Assembly (NCBI RefSeq): GCF_001274895.1
Contig: NZ_CP006841.1
Span: forward strand, 2,046,001 to 2,110,000
Direction: 5' to 3'
DNA: 64,000 nucleotides
Source of the DNA: Corynebacterium lactis RW2-5
GTDB taxonomy: Bacteria; Actinomycetota; Actinomycetes; Mycobacteriales; Mycobacteriaceae
The notes beneath the pieces were generated by a model, which was not told the DNA's origin, did not search any database, and saw only the letters and a program-made list of their open reading frames with translations. The position numbers and the translations under genes were made by a program. This document shows positions 39,143 through 47,930 of the stretch, piece after piece; the first letter of the stretch is position 1, and each line of letters starts with the position of its first letter.

Positions 39143-39147
39143 TCCAA

Positions 39148-39188
39148 CTTAGTGGCGGGGGCAGGATTCGAACCTACGACCTCTGGGT
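39148..39188. repeat. Attachment site 3 (inside intact tRNA-fMet)
   Basis: The third identical 41-bp att repeat; here it continues TATGAGCCCAGC to complete the anticodon stem-loop of the tRNA, so this is the inner att site that restores the gene. Confidence 0.9.
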
Positions 39189-39226
39189 TATGAGCCCAGC
39201 GAGCTACCGAGCTGCTCCACCCCGCG
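39152..39226 (-). tRNA. Initiator tRNA-fMet (CAT)
   Basis: A complete 75-nt tRNA on the minus strand: CGCGGGGTGGAGCAGCTCGG, anticodon arm CTGGG-CTCATAA-CCCAG and T arm GTAGG-TTCGAAT-CCTGC. Two initiator hallmarks are visible: three G:C pairs closing the anticodon loop (GGG/CCC) and no pairing between the first base C1 and C72. CCA is not encoded. It is the integration target of both elements. Confidence 0.95.
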
Positions 39227-39372
39227 TCAACTGCCTAGCACTCTTTCGAGCACTTACAGCGGGTGCTGGCCGCTTCCGACCAACGAGAAGAAACTTTAAC
39301 ACGACTTGCCGAAAAAACACCAATCCCCAGCTCATAAGCGGTTTTGCTACGAACTGGGGATCAATGACAGAC

Positions 39373-42363
39373 CTACTGCCCGTTGGACTTCTGGTAATCG
39401 GCAGCAGCCTTATCCAGCTCCGCCAGCGCCTGCCCCTGGGCAGCGTAGTCCCCGGACTTCTGGGCGTCGGAAAGCTTCTTTAGAGCGTCGGAGATGCGGC
39501 CGGCGGCCTGGTCGCGTGCGACGACATCGACCTTGCGCTCCTCCGCGGGGGCAGCCTGCTCAGAGTCCTTGGAGTCGGCAGGCTTGTTCTCGTCCGTCTT
39601 CTTATCCGCGCCCGCGTCCTCCTCACCACGAACCTTGGTCACGGCGGCCGGATCGATGCCGACCTGGCGCAGCGCCTCGGCGACCGTAGCGCCGTAGCCA
39701 ACCTGGCCTCGATAGGAAACGAGGATACGAAGCAACTTAGGGAAGGCTGTCGCCTGCTCCTTGCGCTCGGTGTATACCGGCTCAACGTAGAGGATCTCTC
39801 CGTCGCCGACGGGGAGCGTCAGCAGGTTACCGTTGGTGACCTTGTTGGTGCCCTCCAGCAGCGTGCGATCCTGGGCGACCTTGTCCGCACTCATCATGGT
39901 GTCCTGCGCCTGGCGCGGACCCATTGTCTGGGTATTCGTCGGCAGCGCCCGGATGGTGATCTGGCCGTAGGTCTCCGGATCGGAGGACACGGCCATATGA
40001 GCGGTGAGGAACTCGCGCTCGAGGCCTCGGTAGGCGGAAATCAGCTGGAAGCTGGGCTTACCTGTCTTCGGGTCAGATGCCACGACGTAGTACGGCGGCT
40101 GCGAGAGCTTCTGCGACTCGGGTGCGGTCGGGTCGGACGGGACAGACCAGAAGGAGTCGTTCGCGAAGAAGACGCCCGGGTCATCCACGTGGTACTTCGC
40201 CATGAGTTCGCGCTGAACCTTGAACAAATCCTCCGGGTAGCGCAGGTGCTCACTCAGCTCCTTGGAGATTTCCTTCTTCGGCTTGACGACGCCCGGGTAG
40301 ACGCCCTCCCAAGCCTTGAGCACGGGGTCGGACTCATCGAATTCATAGAGCTCCACGGTGCCGTCGTAGGCATCGACAGTGGCCTTCACCGAGTTGCGGA
40401 TGTAGGCGACCTCACTGTTCGGAAGCGGGCGCGGGGTACCGTCCGGGTTCACCGAGTCCTGGGTCGTCTGCTGCAGGCTCATACGCTGCGAGTACGGCAT
40501 CTTGCTCAGGGTGGTGTAGCCATCGACAATCCACTTCATGCGGCCATCGACCACGGCCGGGTAGGTCTTGGTGTCAGTGGTCAGCCAGGGGGCGACCTTC
40601 TGCACACGGTCGCGGGGATCACGGTTGTAGACGATCTTGGATTCCGGACCGATGCGGTCGGACAGCAGGATGTTCAGCTCCTGGTAGCGGGTCGCGAACA
40701 TCGCACGAGCAAAGATATTGCCCACACCCACGCCGCCGGTGCCGTCATAGGTGAAGTTACGGCCATCGGCGTCGTACTCGGAGTCCTTGCCGTCACCATT
40801 GCCGCCGACGATGGCGTAATCGGCGTCGGAGTTGGCGATTACGGGACCGAAGTAGATGCGCGGCTGCTTCAGGTTCAGGTTCATACCGTTCGGATCCTCG
40901 GACTCGAACAGGTCCGCCACCGTGTAGAGCGGGTAACCGCCGCGGGTGGAGCCGGACTCGGAGGCAACCTCATCGACGCGGTTCGCGGGGGCGGCGACGA
41001 ATCCGTTGCCGTGCGTGTACACGGTGTGCCGGTTAATCCAGTCGTTCTGGTTGCCTTGAAGCGTGCGGGGGTTGAGCTCGCGGGCCGCGACGACGAAGTC
41101 GCGGGTCTGGCCGTCGACCTCGTAGCGGTCAATCGCCAGCGGGTCGGAGAAACCGTAGAAGTTCTTCAGCTGGCGCTGCTGCGTGAAAGTACGAGGAAGG
41201 ACCTCCGGATCCAGGATGCGGATGTTATTCAGGGTCGCACTGTCACGGGAGATGGAGTTAGCGCCCTCCTCCGCGGCTTTCTTGTCGCCCTCCTTTTCCA
41301 CGGGCACGCCCCAGTCGCGCTCGATGGCCACCTTGTCGTCGGTCAGACCGTAGTGGTAGCGAGTCGACTCGATGTTGCGAGCGATGTACTCGCGCTCCTT
41401 GGTCGCGCGGTTCGGATTGACGGAGAACTGCTCGACCGCCAGCGGCCAGGCAACACCAATAAGTCCCGCAGAAACCAGCATCAGCACGGTAGCGAACGCG
41501 GGGATAGAGAGGTTGCGCAGGAATATTGCCGCGAAGAAGGCAGCAGCCACGACAATCGCGATGACCAGCAGCGTGATCTTCGCCGGCAGCAGGGCGTTGA
41601 TGTCGGTGTAGGAACCGCCGGTGAATGTCTGCTGCTTGTTGTTGAGCAGCTCGTAGCGATCGAGCCAATAGGACGCAGCCTTGAGCAGCATGAACACGCC
41701 GGCCCAGGAGGCCAGCTGCGCCCGGGCGGCACCCGAGACGCGGGTCTTCTCACCCGTCATCGGATTGCCCGCGCGGATACCGCCGAGGAAGTAATGTGTC
41801 ACCAGCGAGATGAGAAACGCAACGACGACGATCAGAACAAGGGTCGAAACAATGAAGGACCATAGTGGCAGCTGGAAGGCGTAGAAGCCCAGATCTTTGC
41901 CGTATTGCGGGTCAGCCTTACCGAAGGACTGCCGGTTCAAGAAGAGCTGTACGATTTGCCAATTGCCCTGCCCAACCAGTCCACCGAGGATTCCGAAAAT
42001 CAGCGGCAACACGACGAGGACCGACTTAGATCCTGACTCCGCCATCCGTCGATAAGCAGCCTGCGGACTGCGCGGGTCCATCATTCCCAGGTCTGCGGGT
42101 CGAGCGCGCCATGCAAACCACATCGATGCGAAGGTCAACGCCGCGGTGATTAGCCCCACGACGATGAAGAGGATGATCCTCGTGACCCAGGTCGTCGCGA
42201 AAACGCTGCGGAATCCGACCTCTCCGAACCACTGGAAGTCCGCGTAGAGGTTGACCAGGATTGGGATAACAAAGCTGAGGACGGCGATTGCCATAATTGT
42301 TATGGCAAGCCATCCGGGGCGGCCATTGCCCGCCTTGGGCGGCCGGGTCGCGTTGAAAGACAA
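39373..42363 (-). CDS. UPF0182 family membrane protein
   Basis: A 996-residue protein. The N-terminal 310 residues contain seven transmembrane helices (WLAITIMAIAVLSFVIPILV first), followed by a large extracytoplasmic domain with conserved blocks such as DRYEVDGQTRDFVVAARELN and YVEPVYTERKEQATAFPKLL, and an acidic Lys/Ala-rich C terminus (ADKKTDENKPADSKDSEQAA). UPF0182 is conserved in actinobacteria; its role is unknown. It is divergent from the PPA1309 gene, its usual neighbour. A 1.9-kb antisense open frame within it is a GC-rich shadow. Confidence 0.9.
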   Translation of the reverse strand: MSFNATRPPKAGNGRPGWLAITIMAIAVLSFVIPILVNLYADFQWFGEVGFRSVFATTWVTRIILFIVVGLITAALTFASMWFAWRARPADLGMMDPRSPQAAYRRMAESGSKSVLVVLPLIFGILGGLVGQGNWQIVQLFLNRQSFGKADPQYGKDLGFYAFQLPLWSFIVSTLVLIVVVAFLISLVTHYFLGGIRAGNPMTGEKTRVSGAARAQLASWAGVFMLLKAASYWLDRYELLNNKQQTFTGGSYTDINALLPAKITLLVIAIVVAAAFFAAIFLRNLSIPAFATVLMLVSAGLIGVAWPLAVEQFSVNPNRATKEREYIARNIESTRYHYGLTDDKVAIERDWGVPVEKEGDKKAAEEGANSISRDSATLNNIRILDPEVLPRTFTQQRQLKNFYGFSDPLAIDRYEVDGQTRDFVVAARELNPRTLQGNQNDWINRHTVYTHGNGFVAAPANRVDEVASESGSTRGGYPLYTVADLFESEDPNGMNLNLKQPRIYFGPVIANSDADYAIVGGNGDGKDSEYDADGRNFTYDGTGGVGVGNIFARAMFATRYQELNILLSDRIGPESKIVYNRDPRDRVQKVAPWLTTDTKTYPAVVDGRMKWIVDGYTTLSKMPYSQRMSLQQTTQDSVNPDGTPRPLPNSEVAYIRNSVKATVDAYDGTVELYEFDESDPVLKAWEGVYPGVVKPKKEISKELSEHLRYPEDLFKVQRELMAKYHVDDPGVFFANDSFWSVPSDPTAPESQKLSQPPYYVVASDPKTGKPSFQLISAYRGLEREFLTAHMAVSSDPETYGQITIRALPTNTQTMGPRQAQDTMMSADKVAQDRTLLEGTNKVTNGNLLTLPVGDGEILYVEPVYTERKEQATAFPKLLRILVSYRGQVGYGATVAEALRQVGIDPAAVTKVRGEEDAGADKKTDENKPADSKDSEQAAPAEERKVDVVARDQAAGRISDALKKLSDAQKSGDYAAQGQALAELDKAAADYQKSNGQ

Positions 42364-42509
42364 CGTCTCTCCTATTCAATTGGGTGACGCAAGCTGGGGA
42401 TAACGAGCGTTCAACCGGGGAGTCGATTTTGGGTTGTTCCTCATCTACTCTAAATAAAGTTTTTGAGAATTGACTATGACCTTCGGTCACCCCCTGAAAG
42501 TAGGCACAT

Positions 42510-43076
42510 ATGGGCACACTCGATCACACCACCCAGCAGGCTCTCAACCGCGCAGTCCGAGAGACCGTCGAGTATGTCCACGCCGAGGGATGGGACCGCT
42601 CCCCTAGCCTGTTCGCACTGGTCCCCACCGCCGCGCTTGCCGACGCCCTGGATTCCGACGTCCTGGATAGTTCGCCGCTAACGGTAATTGCACAGGATCC
42701 TCTCCCCGAAGGCATCGACGGCGGAAGCCCCGAACTGGCAGACTTTATTGCCCGCACGAGCTGGCCCAGCGGTGTCGTCGGCGCGGTACTTGCGCAAGAA
42801 GTACTCATCGTCTCGCCGGAACACGAAGAGATTATCGACGGCGCATCGCTGGACGAAATTAGGGCACATGCCAACGGGAGGGTGGCGCGGCAAGCTCGCC
42901 TTTTCACGGGAGTAATTTCAGACGGTCCGAACCTCACACTGATTCAGCCGCGCCCCACAGAAGCTGAGCTCGAAGCCGCTGGCCCCTTTGCGGAAGATGA
43001 TATTGAGCTGAGAGACGGCGCAGGCCTTGCTAGCGGTGTAACCCATGCGCTTTATGGGACATTTGATGCGAATTAG
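42510..43076 (+). CDS. PPA1309 family protein
   Basis: A 188-residue cytosolic protein. The conserved features are VEYVHAEGWDRSPSLFALVP near residue 20, SWPSGVVGAVLAQEVLIVSP near 84 and RQARLFTGVISDGPNLTLIQ near 125. It is found next to UPF0182 genes across actinobacteria and is of unknown function. ATG 42510 lies 146 bp from the divergent UPF0182 start. Confidence 0.85.
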   Translation: MGTLDHTTQQALNRAVRETVEYVHAEGWDRSPSLFALVPTAALADALDSDVLDSSPLTVIAQDPLPEGIDGGSPELADFIARTSWPSGVVGAVLAQEVLIVSPEHEEIIDGASLDEIRAHANGRVARQARLFTGVISDGPNLTLIQPRPTEAELEAAGPFAEDDIELRDGAGLASGVTHALYGTFDAN

Positions 43077-43241
43077 CACTATTGGGGCTAAGGTTGTGAG
43101 TTAACGCCGGTTGACATTGCTGGCAAAACCGAGTTGTATAACAGAGTGATAAAGACGCGCCGACTAAGCGTCTTCTTAGTATTTAGTGCAGACCCCGCTC
43201 CGAGGAACGCACTCTGAGTCTTTTCAAGAGGTTTATAAATA

Positions 43242-44081
43242 ATGCAGAAGAACGTTGTTCGTCGCGCCACAGTACCGGTTGCCGCCGCAGCAGCCATGGT
43301 CACTTCCCTTCTCTCCGGAGGCGTCGCCAACGCACTGCCGGCAGGCAAGTACGTGGCCTTCGGAGACTCTTTCCCGGCAAACCCAGGCCAGATGGATCCG
43401 GCAGTCCCGGGTCGCGGCGGCTGCCCGGTCTCTTCCTCGAATATCGGCAAGCACGTTGCCGAACAGGCCGGACTGGAGCTGCACGACTACTCTTGCAACG
43501 GAACCACCGTCTTCATTCCAAACCAGCCGCAAAAGTCCGTCATCGGCCAGGTCGACAATGCGATTGCACAGGGCTCCCTAGGCCCCGACACCCAACTGGC
43601 CACCTTCTTTGTCGGCGCAAATGACACTATGCAGGCTTCCATCCTGCCGGTTCCACTGCAGGATGACCTCTACGTCAAGAACCTGACCGAAGCAATCCGC
43701 AAGGCACAGGCAGTTGCACCACAGGCCCGCATCATGGTCATTGGCTACCCGGCCTTCACCTCTGCAGATGAGACTCACTACGCCTGCCCAATTAACGCCA
43801 ACGGGTTTGCGCCCCACATTCCTGCCAGCCTGCTGCACACCGTCGAGATGAACCTCCAGAATCGCCAGCAGCGTGCCGCTGCCGAGACCGGCGTCGGCTT
43901 TGTCAACCTGAAGGAAGTTTCTCACATCGATGTCGCAATGTGTGGCAAAGACGGCGAGCGCCAGGTCTCCGCAATCCTGGATTCCGACACCGCTTCCTAC
44001 AACATGACCAACCACCCAACCTTCCACGGTTCCCAGGTCATGGGTACCACCATCGCCAACGTTTACAAGAGCACTTTCTAA
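43242..44081 (+). CDS. Secreted SGNH/GDSL esterase-lipase
   Basis: A 279-residue protein with a Sec signal peptide (MQKNVVRRATVPVAAAAAMV, cleavage after VANALPA). SGNH blocks: KYVAFGDSFPANPG (catalytic Ser) near residue 41, a Gly and Asn in CNGTTVF and FVGANDT (Asn) near 126, and the catalytic His in NHPTFHGSQVMG near the C terminus. Six cysteines suggest disulfides. Relatives in corynebacteria and mycobacteria cleave short acyl esters in the envelope. A TTGACA/TATAAC promoter-like pair lies about 110-130 bp upstream. Confidence 0.85.
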   Translation: MQKNVVRRATVPVAAAAAMVTSLLSGGVANALPAGKYVAFGDSFPANPGQMDPAVPGRGGCPVSSSNIGKHVAEQAGLELHDYSCNGTTVFIPNQPQKSVIGQVDNAIAQGSLGPDTQLATFFVGANDTMQASILPVPLQDDLYVKNLTEAIRKAQAVAPQARIMVIGYPAFTSADETHYACPINANGFAPHIPASLLHTVEMNLQNRQQRAAAETGVGFVNLKEVSHIDVAMCGKDGERQVSAILDSDTASYNMTNHPTFHGSQVMGTTIANVYKSTF

Positions 44082-44115
44082 TCACGGGCTCTAGCTCCGC
44101 ACCCTTTCCGAAATT

Positions 44116-44147
44116 ACGCCATCAGCCTGATTGCCGGTGGCGTTTTT
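44116..44147 (+). terminator. Terminator after the esterase gene
   Basis: ACGCCA pairs with TGGCGT, with GCC/GC-rich inner bases, followed by TTTTTG. Confidence 0.65.
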
Positions 44148-44202
44148 GCGTGCTTGTAAGCCGATTGCCGAGCCACTACCCGACAAGCACCAACCCCAGA
44201 GT

Positions 44203-44242
44203 GTCAACTATTAGTTGACGCTAGCGTCAACCCGTGGTTGAC
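44203..44242. promoter_or_regulatory. Cluster of GTCAAC/GTTGAC operator half sites
   Basis: GTCAAC-TATTA-GTTGAC (44203-44219) overlaps TTGACGCTAGCGTCAA (44215-44230), and another GGTTGAC follows at 44236. They lie just upstream of an HTH protein start, so autoregulation is likely. TTGAC also resembles a -35 element. Confidence 0.5.
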
Positions 44243-44249
44243 TGCAGGC

Positions 44250-44837
44250 ATGGATCCATTGACAACTATCCGCCACCGCCTTCAGGCGGTAAACATCGCC
44301 GAATACGAACTAGAGGATGCCGTTGCCCATGCGCGCTCGGCAGGCCATTCGTGGGCAGACATTGGCAGAGCCCTCAATATCTCCCGCCAGGCAGCCTTCA
44401 AGCGATTCGGCAGTGTCCACGACCCTATTTCAGGAGAGGTTATGACAGCAGCCCCGACGCCGCATATTGCCAAACTTGGCGAGAAGTTTTTGCGCCACAT
44501 CATCAACGGAGAAGAAGCTGACACCATGGGCATGATTCTGCCTAAGCTTCGCAAGAATCTACCTTGGTCTACCATTTCCGAGGTCTGGAAGGACGTACTG
44601 ACCGAAACTGGCGAGTTCGAATCCTTCGAAGACACTCAGGTCACCAGCCTGAAGGGAACCCGGAGCCACGAACCGCTTTACTCGAAGCTCCAGTCCAAGA
44701 TCCTCGGTACCTGCGTCGTCATCTCAACACTCAAGCACGAAGCCGGAGAGTGGATGGCTCGAGTGGCATTCGACAGGAATGGAAATGTCATCGGCTTACT
44801 CATCCTACCGACCGATGCCACAGATTTTCCCTTCTAA
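44250..44837 (+). CDS. HTH protein with a C-terminal DUF3887-like domain
   Basis: A 195-residue protein from ATG 44250 ([20 protein letters not shown]). Residues 20-55 are an HTH ([24 protein letters not shown]), similar to the small actinobacterial DNA-binding domains often fused to unrelated folds. Residues 60-195 resemble a DUF3887 beta domain ending [20 protein letters not shown]. It may sense a ligand or envelope state and bind the GTTGAC repeats upstream. A longer start at 44238 would run into the operator. Confidence 0.65.
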   Translation: MDPLTTIRHRLQAVNIAEYELEDAVAHARSAGHSWADIGRALNISRQAAFKRFGSVHDPISGEVMTAAPTPHIAKLGEKFLRHIINGEEADTMGMILPKLRKNLPWSTISEVWKDVLTETGEFESFEDTQVTSLKGTRSHEPLYSKLQSKILGTCVVISTLKHEAGEWMARVAFDRNGNVIGLLILPTDATDFPF

Positions 44838-44908
44838 TCCCCACCCCAGGAAAAGGCATATCGGCTAATCCGCCCAGCCTTCAACAAAAACACGAGCGCG
44901 CAGACTAG

Positions 44909-44938
44909 AAAATCCCTGGTCAAACGACCAGGGATTTT
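44909..44938. terminator. Bidirectional terminator (ssrA)
   Basis: AATCCCTGGTC and GACCAGGGATT form an 11-bp perfect stem with a four-base loop and flanking A/T tracts. It terminates ssrA on the minus strand 8 bp beyond its 3' end. Confidence 0.85.
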
Positions 44939-44945
44939 CCAATTG

Positions 44946-45326
44946 TGGAGCTGCCGGGAATTGAACCCGGGTCCACCGCCAACTTGCCAGGGCTTCTCCG
45001 TGCGCAGTTCGCGCATTCGCCTCTACTCGGCCCTTCGGCTCAGGCAAACATGTCCGAATGACGGGCCCAGCCACAAGTAAGAAGATCCCCTGTGAGCCTT
45101 GCGGCACACTCACCGGGCGAGCCCTTTTTAGTCGATGCCAGGGTCCGGGCCAAAGGGCAGACCCGGTCTGACAGACACGCTAGTCGCTATTAGGCAGCGA
45201 GAGCGTAGTCGCGCTGAGTGTTCTCGGCGCTTAATCAGTTGCTACGACGCTTCAAACGGTGGTCTCTAGCCTGCACCGGCACGCTTCCCCTGGCTCACTG
45301 CACGGTGTCGAAACCATATCAGCCCC
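44946..45326 (-). ncRNA. ssrA: Transfer-messenger RNA
   Basis: The minus strand starts GGGGCTGATATGGTTTCGAC, the canonical tmRNA 5' end, and finishes GGTTCAATTCCCGGCAGCTCC plus A, a T arm and the 3' acceptor strand that pairs with GGGGCTG. The internal frame gives the tag peptide AENTQRDYALAA followed by TAA (about 45191-45230). It rescues stalled ribosomes with SmpB, whose gene ends 105 bp upstream on the same strand. Confidence 0.95.
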
Positions 45327-45430
45327 TTGCAGTTTCCCTCGGGCGCGGGATTGTGCTCTCACCCGATGGATTTCTTAGCGTATCGCTTGCCGACGGTCCC
45401 AGTCAAAAGGCCACGCAAGTCGCTCCGCCT

Positions 45431-45934
45431 CTACCCCTTGATCCCCTTGACGCGGCGGCCCAGCTCTCGGGTTGCCTCACGCTCCTCGGTGCGACGCTTG
45501 ATGTCCTGACGCTTGTCGTAGTCCTGCTTACCGCGGGCGAGCGCGAGTTCAACCTTCAGCCGGCCATCGGTGAAGTAGAGCTTCATAGGCACAAGTGTGT
45601 TGTTGCCGTCTCTCACCTTGCCCCACAGGGAGTCAATCTCACGGCGATGCAGCAGGAGTTTCCGGCTCCGCCGGGGCGAGTGGTTCGTCCACGATCCGTA
45701 CGAATATTCCGGGATGTGAAGGCCTCGCAGCCACACTTCACCATCGTCGATTGTGGCGAAGGCGTCGTTAAGCGATGCCTTGCCCTCGCGCAGGGCCTTG
45801 ACCTCGGTGCCGACGAGGACCACGCCGCACTCGTAGGTGTCGAGAATGTTGTAGTCATGGCGGGCACGCCGATTAGTGGCCACCACCGAATTGTTGGCGC
45901 TGACCTTTTCCTTTTTCGACTTCTTCTTGCCCAT
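45431..45934 (-). CDS. smpB: SsrA-binding protein
   Basis: A 167-residue tmRNA-binding protein. ATG 45934 ([20 protein letters not shown]) is the correct start; a longer upstream frame has no similarity. Family blocks are [39 protein letters not shown], and the basic tail [19 protein letters not shown]. It guides tmRNA to the empty A site. Its position directly before ssrA is typical. Confidence 0.95.
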   Translation of the reverse strand: MGKKKSKKEKVSANNSVVATNRRARHDYNILDTYECGVVLVGTEVKALREGKASLNDAFATIDDGEVWLRGLHIPEYSYGSWTNHSPRRSRKLLLHRREIDSLWGKVRDGNNTLVPMKLYFTDGRLKVELALARGKQDYDKRQDIKRRTEEREATRELGRRVKGIKG

Positions 45935-46102
45935 AACGTCGCTAACTCTAGCTAAGAACGCGCCGGCGAAACAAACATCCGCAGGCAAAGTTCGGAGGCT
46001 GACGGGAAATCCACAAAGCAGCCGATTCACAGCGTTCCTTTGTGACTTACTTAACTTTCCCCTACTCTTTTAGCCACAACTAACAAAAAGGGGTTTAGAG
46101 AA

Positions 46103-47761
46103 ATGTCCACATCAACCACCGCGACCGACGCAGATCAAAACCGGCCGAGTCCACCGCATCAGTCGCCCAAAGGATTCCTCGCAACGCTGGAGCGCATCGG
46201 CAACGCGCTGCCGAACCCGTTCTGGCTCTTCGTCATCCTGGCGGGTGTTGTCATCGTCTCCTCCTGGATCGGCGCCGCGGCGGGCATGCAGGCAAAGGAC
46301 CCGTCCTCGGGAGAGATGATCAAGGTCGAAAACCTTGCCACCTCCGAGTACCTGCAAAAGATGATCTCCGAGGCAGTCACGAACTTCACTGAGTTCGCGC
46401 CCGTAGGCCTGATTTTGGTCTGCATGCTGGGTGTGGCAATTGCGGAGTACTCGGGCTTCATCGGCTCGGCAATCCGCGCGGCAATCGCGAAGGTGCACTC
46501 CCCCGTCCTGCTGACGTTCATTGTCGCGCTCGCGGGTGTCACCGGCTCTATCGCGTCCGACGCCGTCTACGTCATCCTCATCCCGCTGGGCGCAGCCTCT
46601 TTCGCGGCGGTCGGCAGGAACCCAATTGTGGGCGCGATGGTCGCCTTCGCGGCGTCTTCCGCGGGCTTCAACTCCTCCCTGGTGCTGAACATCACTGACG
46701 TGCTGCTGGCGGGCATCTCCACTCACGCCGCACAGTTCGTCGACCCCGAATACGTGGTCTCACCGCTGGCGAACTACTTCTTCACCATGGCCTCAGCCAT
46801 TGTCTTGGCGCTGATTATCACGGCCGTAACGGAGCTCTTCATCACCAAGCACGTCGAGAAGACTATCCACGACGATCACATCGACCATGAGGCAGCCGAG
46901 TTCACCAAGCCCGGCGGGAGCGAGAAAGAAGCCACCGAAAACGCCAAAGATGCCGAGCGCAGCTTCGGAAAAGAATCTTCCACCGGACGCGACAAGCTAA
47001 GGCTCTCCAACGATGAGCGCCGCGGCCTGCGATTCGGCAACACTGCCGCGGTCCTCTTCCTCGCCGCCTGGTTCGCCGCCCTGTTCATTCCGGGCTCGCC
47101 ACTGCGCGGTGAGGGCGACGGCATCCTGAACTCGGTCCTGCTTACCGACGTCGTTGTCTCCATTGCCCTTTTCTTCGCCGTGACCGGCATCGCCTACGGC
47201 CTGGGCGCGAAGACCATCACGTCCTCAGCGGACGTGCCGGCCTTCATGGAGCGCGGCCTGGGCACCCTGACCACGATGATGGTTCTCTTCTTCGCAGTCG
47301 CGCAGTTCACGGCCTACTTCAAGTGGTCTAATATCGGCCAGTGGACCGCCATTAAAGGTGCGGAATTTTTAACCAAGGCGGACCTGCCGCCGCTGCTGCT
47401 CTTCGCCGCCTTCGTGCTGATGGTCGCGGTACTGAACCTGCTGATCACGTCGGGGTCCGCGCAGTGGGCTCTGATGGCGCCGGTCGTGGTGCCGATGCTG
47501 ATGTACGTCCAGGTCACCCCGGAGGTCTCCCAGCAGCTGTTCCGTATCGGAGATTCCCCGACGAACATCATCACGCCGATGTCGCCGTACTTCGCGCTGG
47601 CACTGACCTTCCTGCAGAAGTACTACAAGCCGGCGGGTGTCGGCACCCTGATGTCCCTGGCAATTCCGTACTCGATCTGCATGCTGGTCGGCTGGTTCCT
47701 GTTCTTCGTCGTCTGGTACCTTGCGGGAATTCCGCTCGGTCCGGGAGCGCCGGTGCGCTAA
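46103..47761 (+). CDS. AbgT-family transporter
   Basis: A 552-residue membrane protein of the AbgT family (p-aminobenzoyl-glutamate importers and sulfonamide exporters). Helices include LPNPFWLFVILAGVVIVSSW near residue 35 and LTFIVALAGVTGSIASDAVY near 140; the helical hairpin SSAGFNSSLVLNITDVLLAG and a C-terminal RIGDSPTNIITPMSPYFALA are family signatures. AAAAGGGG precedes ATG 46103. Substrate unknown; import of folate breakdown products or antimetabolite export are the known options. Confidence 0.9.
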   Translation: MSTSTTATDADQNRPSPPHQSPKGFLATLERIGNALPNPFWLFVILAGVVIVSSWIGAAAGMQAKDPSSGEMIKVENLATSEYLQKMISEAVTNFTEFAPVGLILVCMLGVAIAEYSGFIGSAIRAAIAKVHSPVLLTFIVALAGVTGSIASDAVYVILIPLGAASFAAVGRNPIVGAMVAFAASSAGFNSSLVLNITDVLLAGISTHAAQFVDPEYVVSPLANYFFTMASAIVLALIITAVTELFITKHVEKTIHDDHIDHEAAEFTKPGGSEKEATENAKDAERSFGKESSTGRDKLRLSNDERRGLRFGNTAAVLFLAAWFAALFIPGSPLRGEGDGILNSVLLTDVVVSIALFFAVTGIAYGLGAKTITSSADVPAFMERGLGTLTTMMVLFFAVAQFTAYFKWSNIGQWTAIKGAEFLTKADLPPLLLFAAFVLMVAVLNLLITSGSAQWALMAPVVVPMLMYVQVTPEVSQQLFRIGDSPTNIITPMSPYFALALTFLQKYYKPAGVGTLMSLAIPYSICMLVGWFLFFVVWYLAGIPLGPGAPVR

Positions 47762-47930
47762 TTTAAGGTGCGCTAGCTCACACAGGAGTACTCAATGCGG
47801 GATTGGTCGATTTTTCGGCCAATCCCTCACTTGTCTGTACCGATCACGCTTAGTATTGCCTACGGTCACCCAGACACCGGGGCGAAAATACAGAGCGAAA
47901 TTTTTTCACACAAAGAGGCGCTAGAAGTCA

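Larger units (their letters stand above)
20242..39147. mobile_element. Integrative element B (18.9 kb)
   Basis: Bounded by att repeats at 20242 and 39148, the latter inside the intact tRNA-fMet. It holds a tyrosine integrase, ParA, RHH protein, two membrane proteins, Fic/antitoxin, a structured-RNA locus, the linaridin-like cluster, an IS3-family element, the coiled-coil/HNH pair, a pentapeptide protein, a secreted protein and the same truncated relaxase/IS3 right end as element A. No transfer genes are left, so it looks like a degraded integrative mobilisable element that can at best be excised or mobilised with help. Confidence 0.8.

Noticed and set aside
39997-41865. A 622-codon open frame antisense to the UPF0182 gene
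   Set aside because: It is the complement of a well-supported 996-residue membrane protein; the product has no family features and the frame is explained by GC-rich codon bias.
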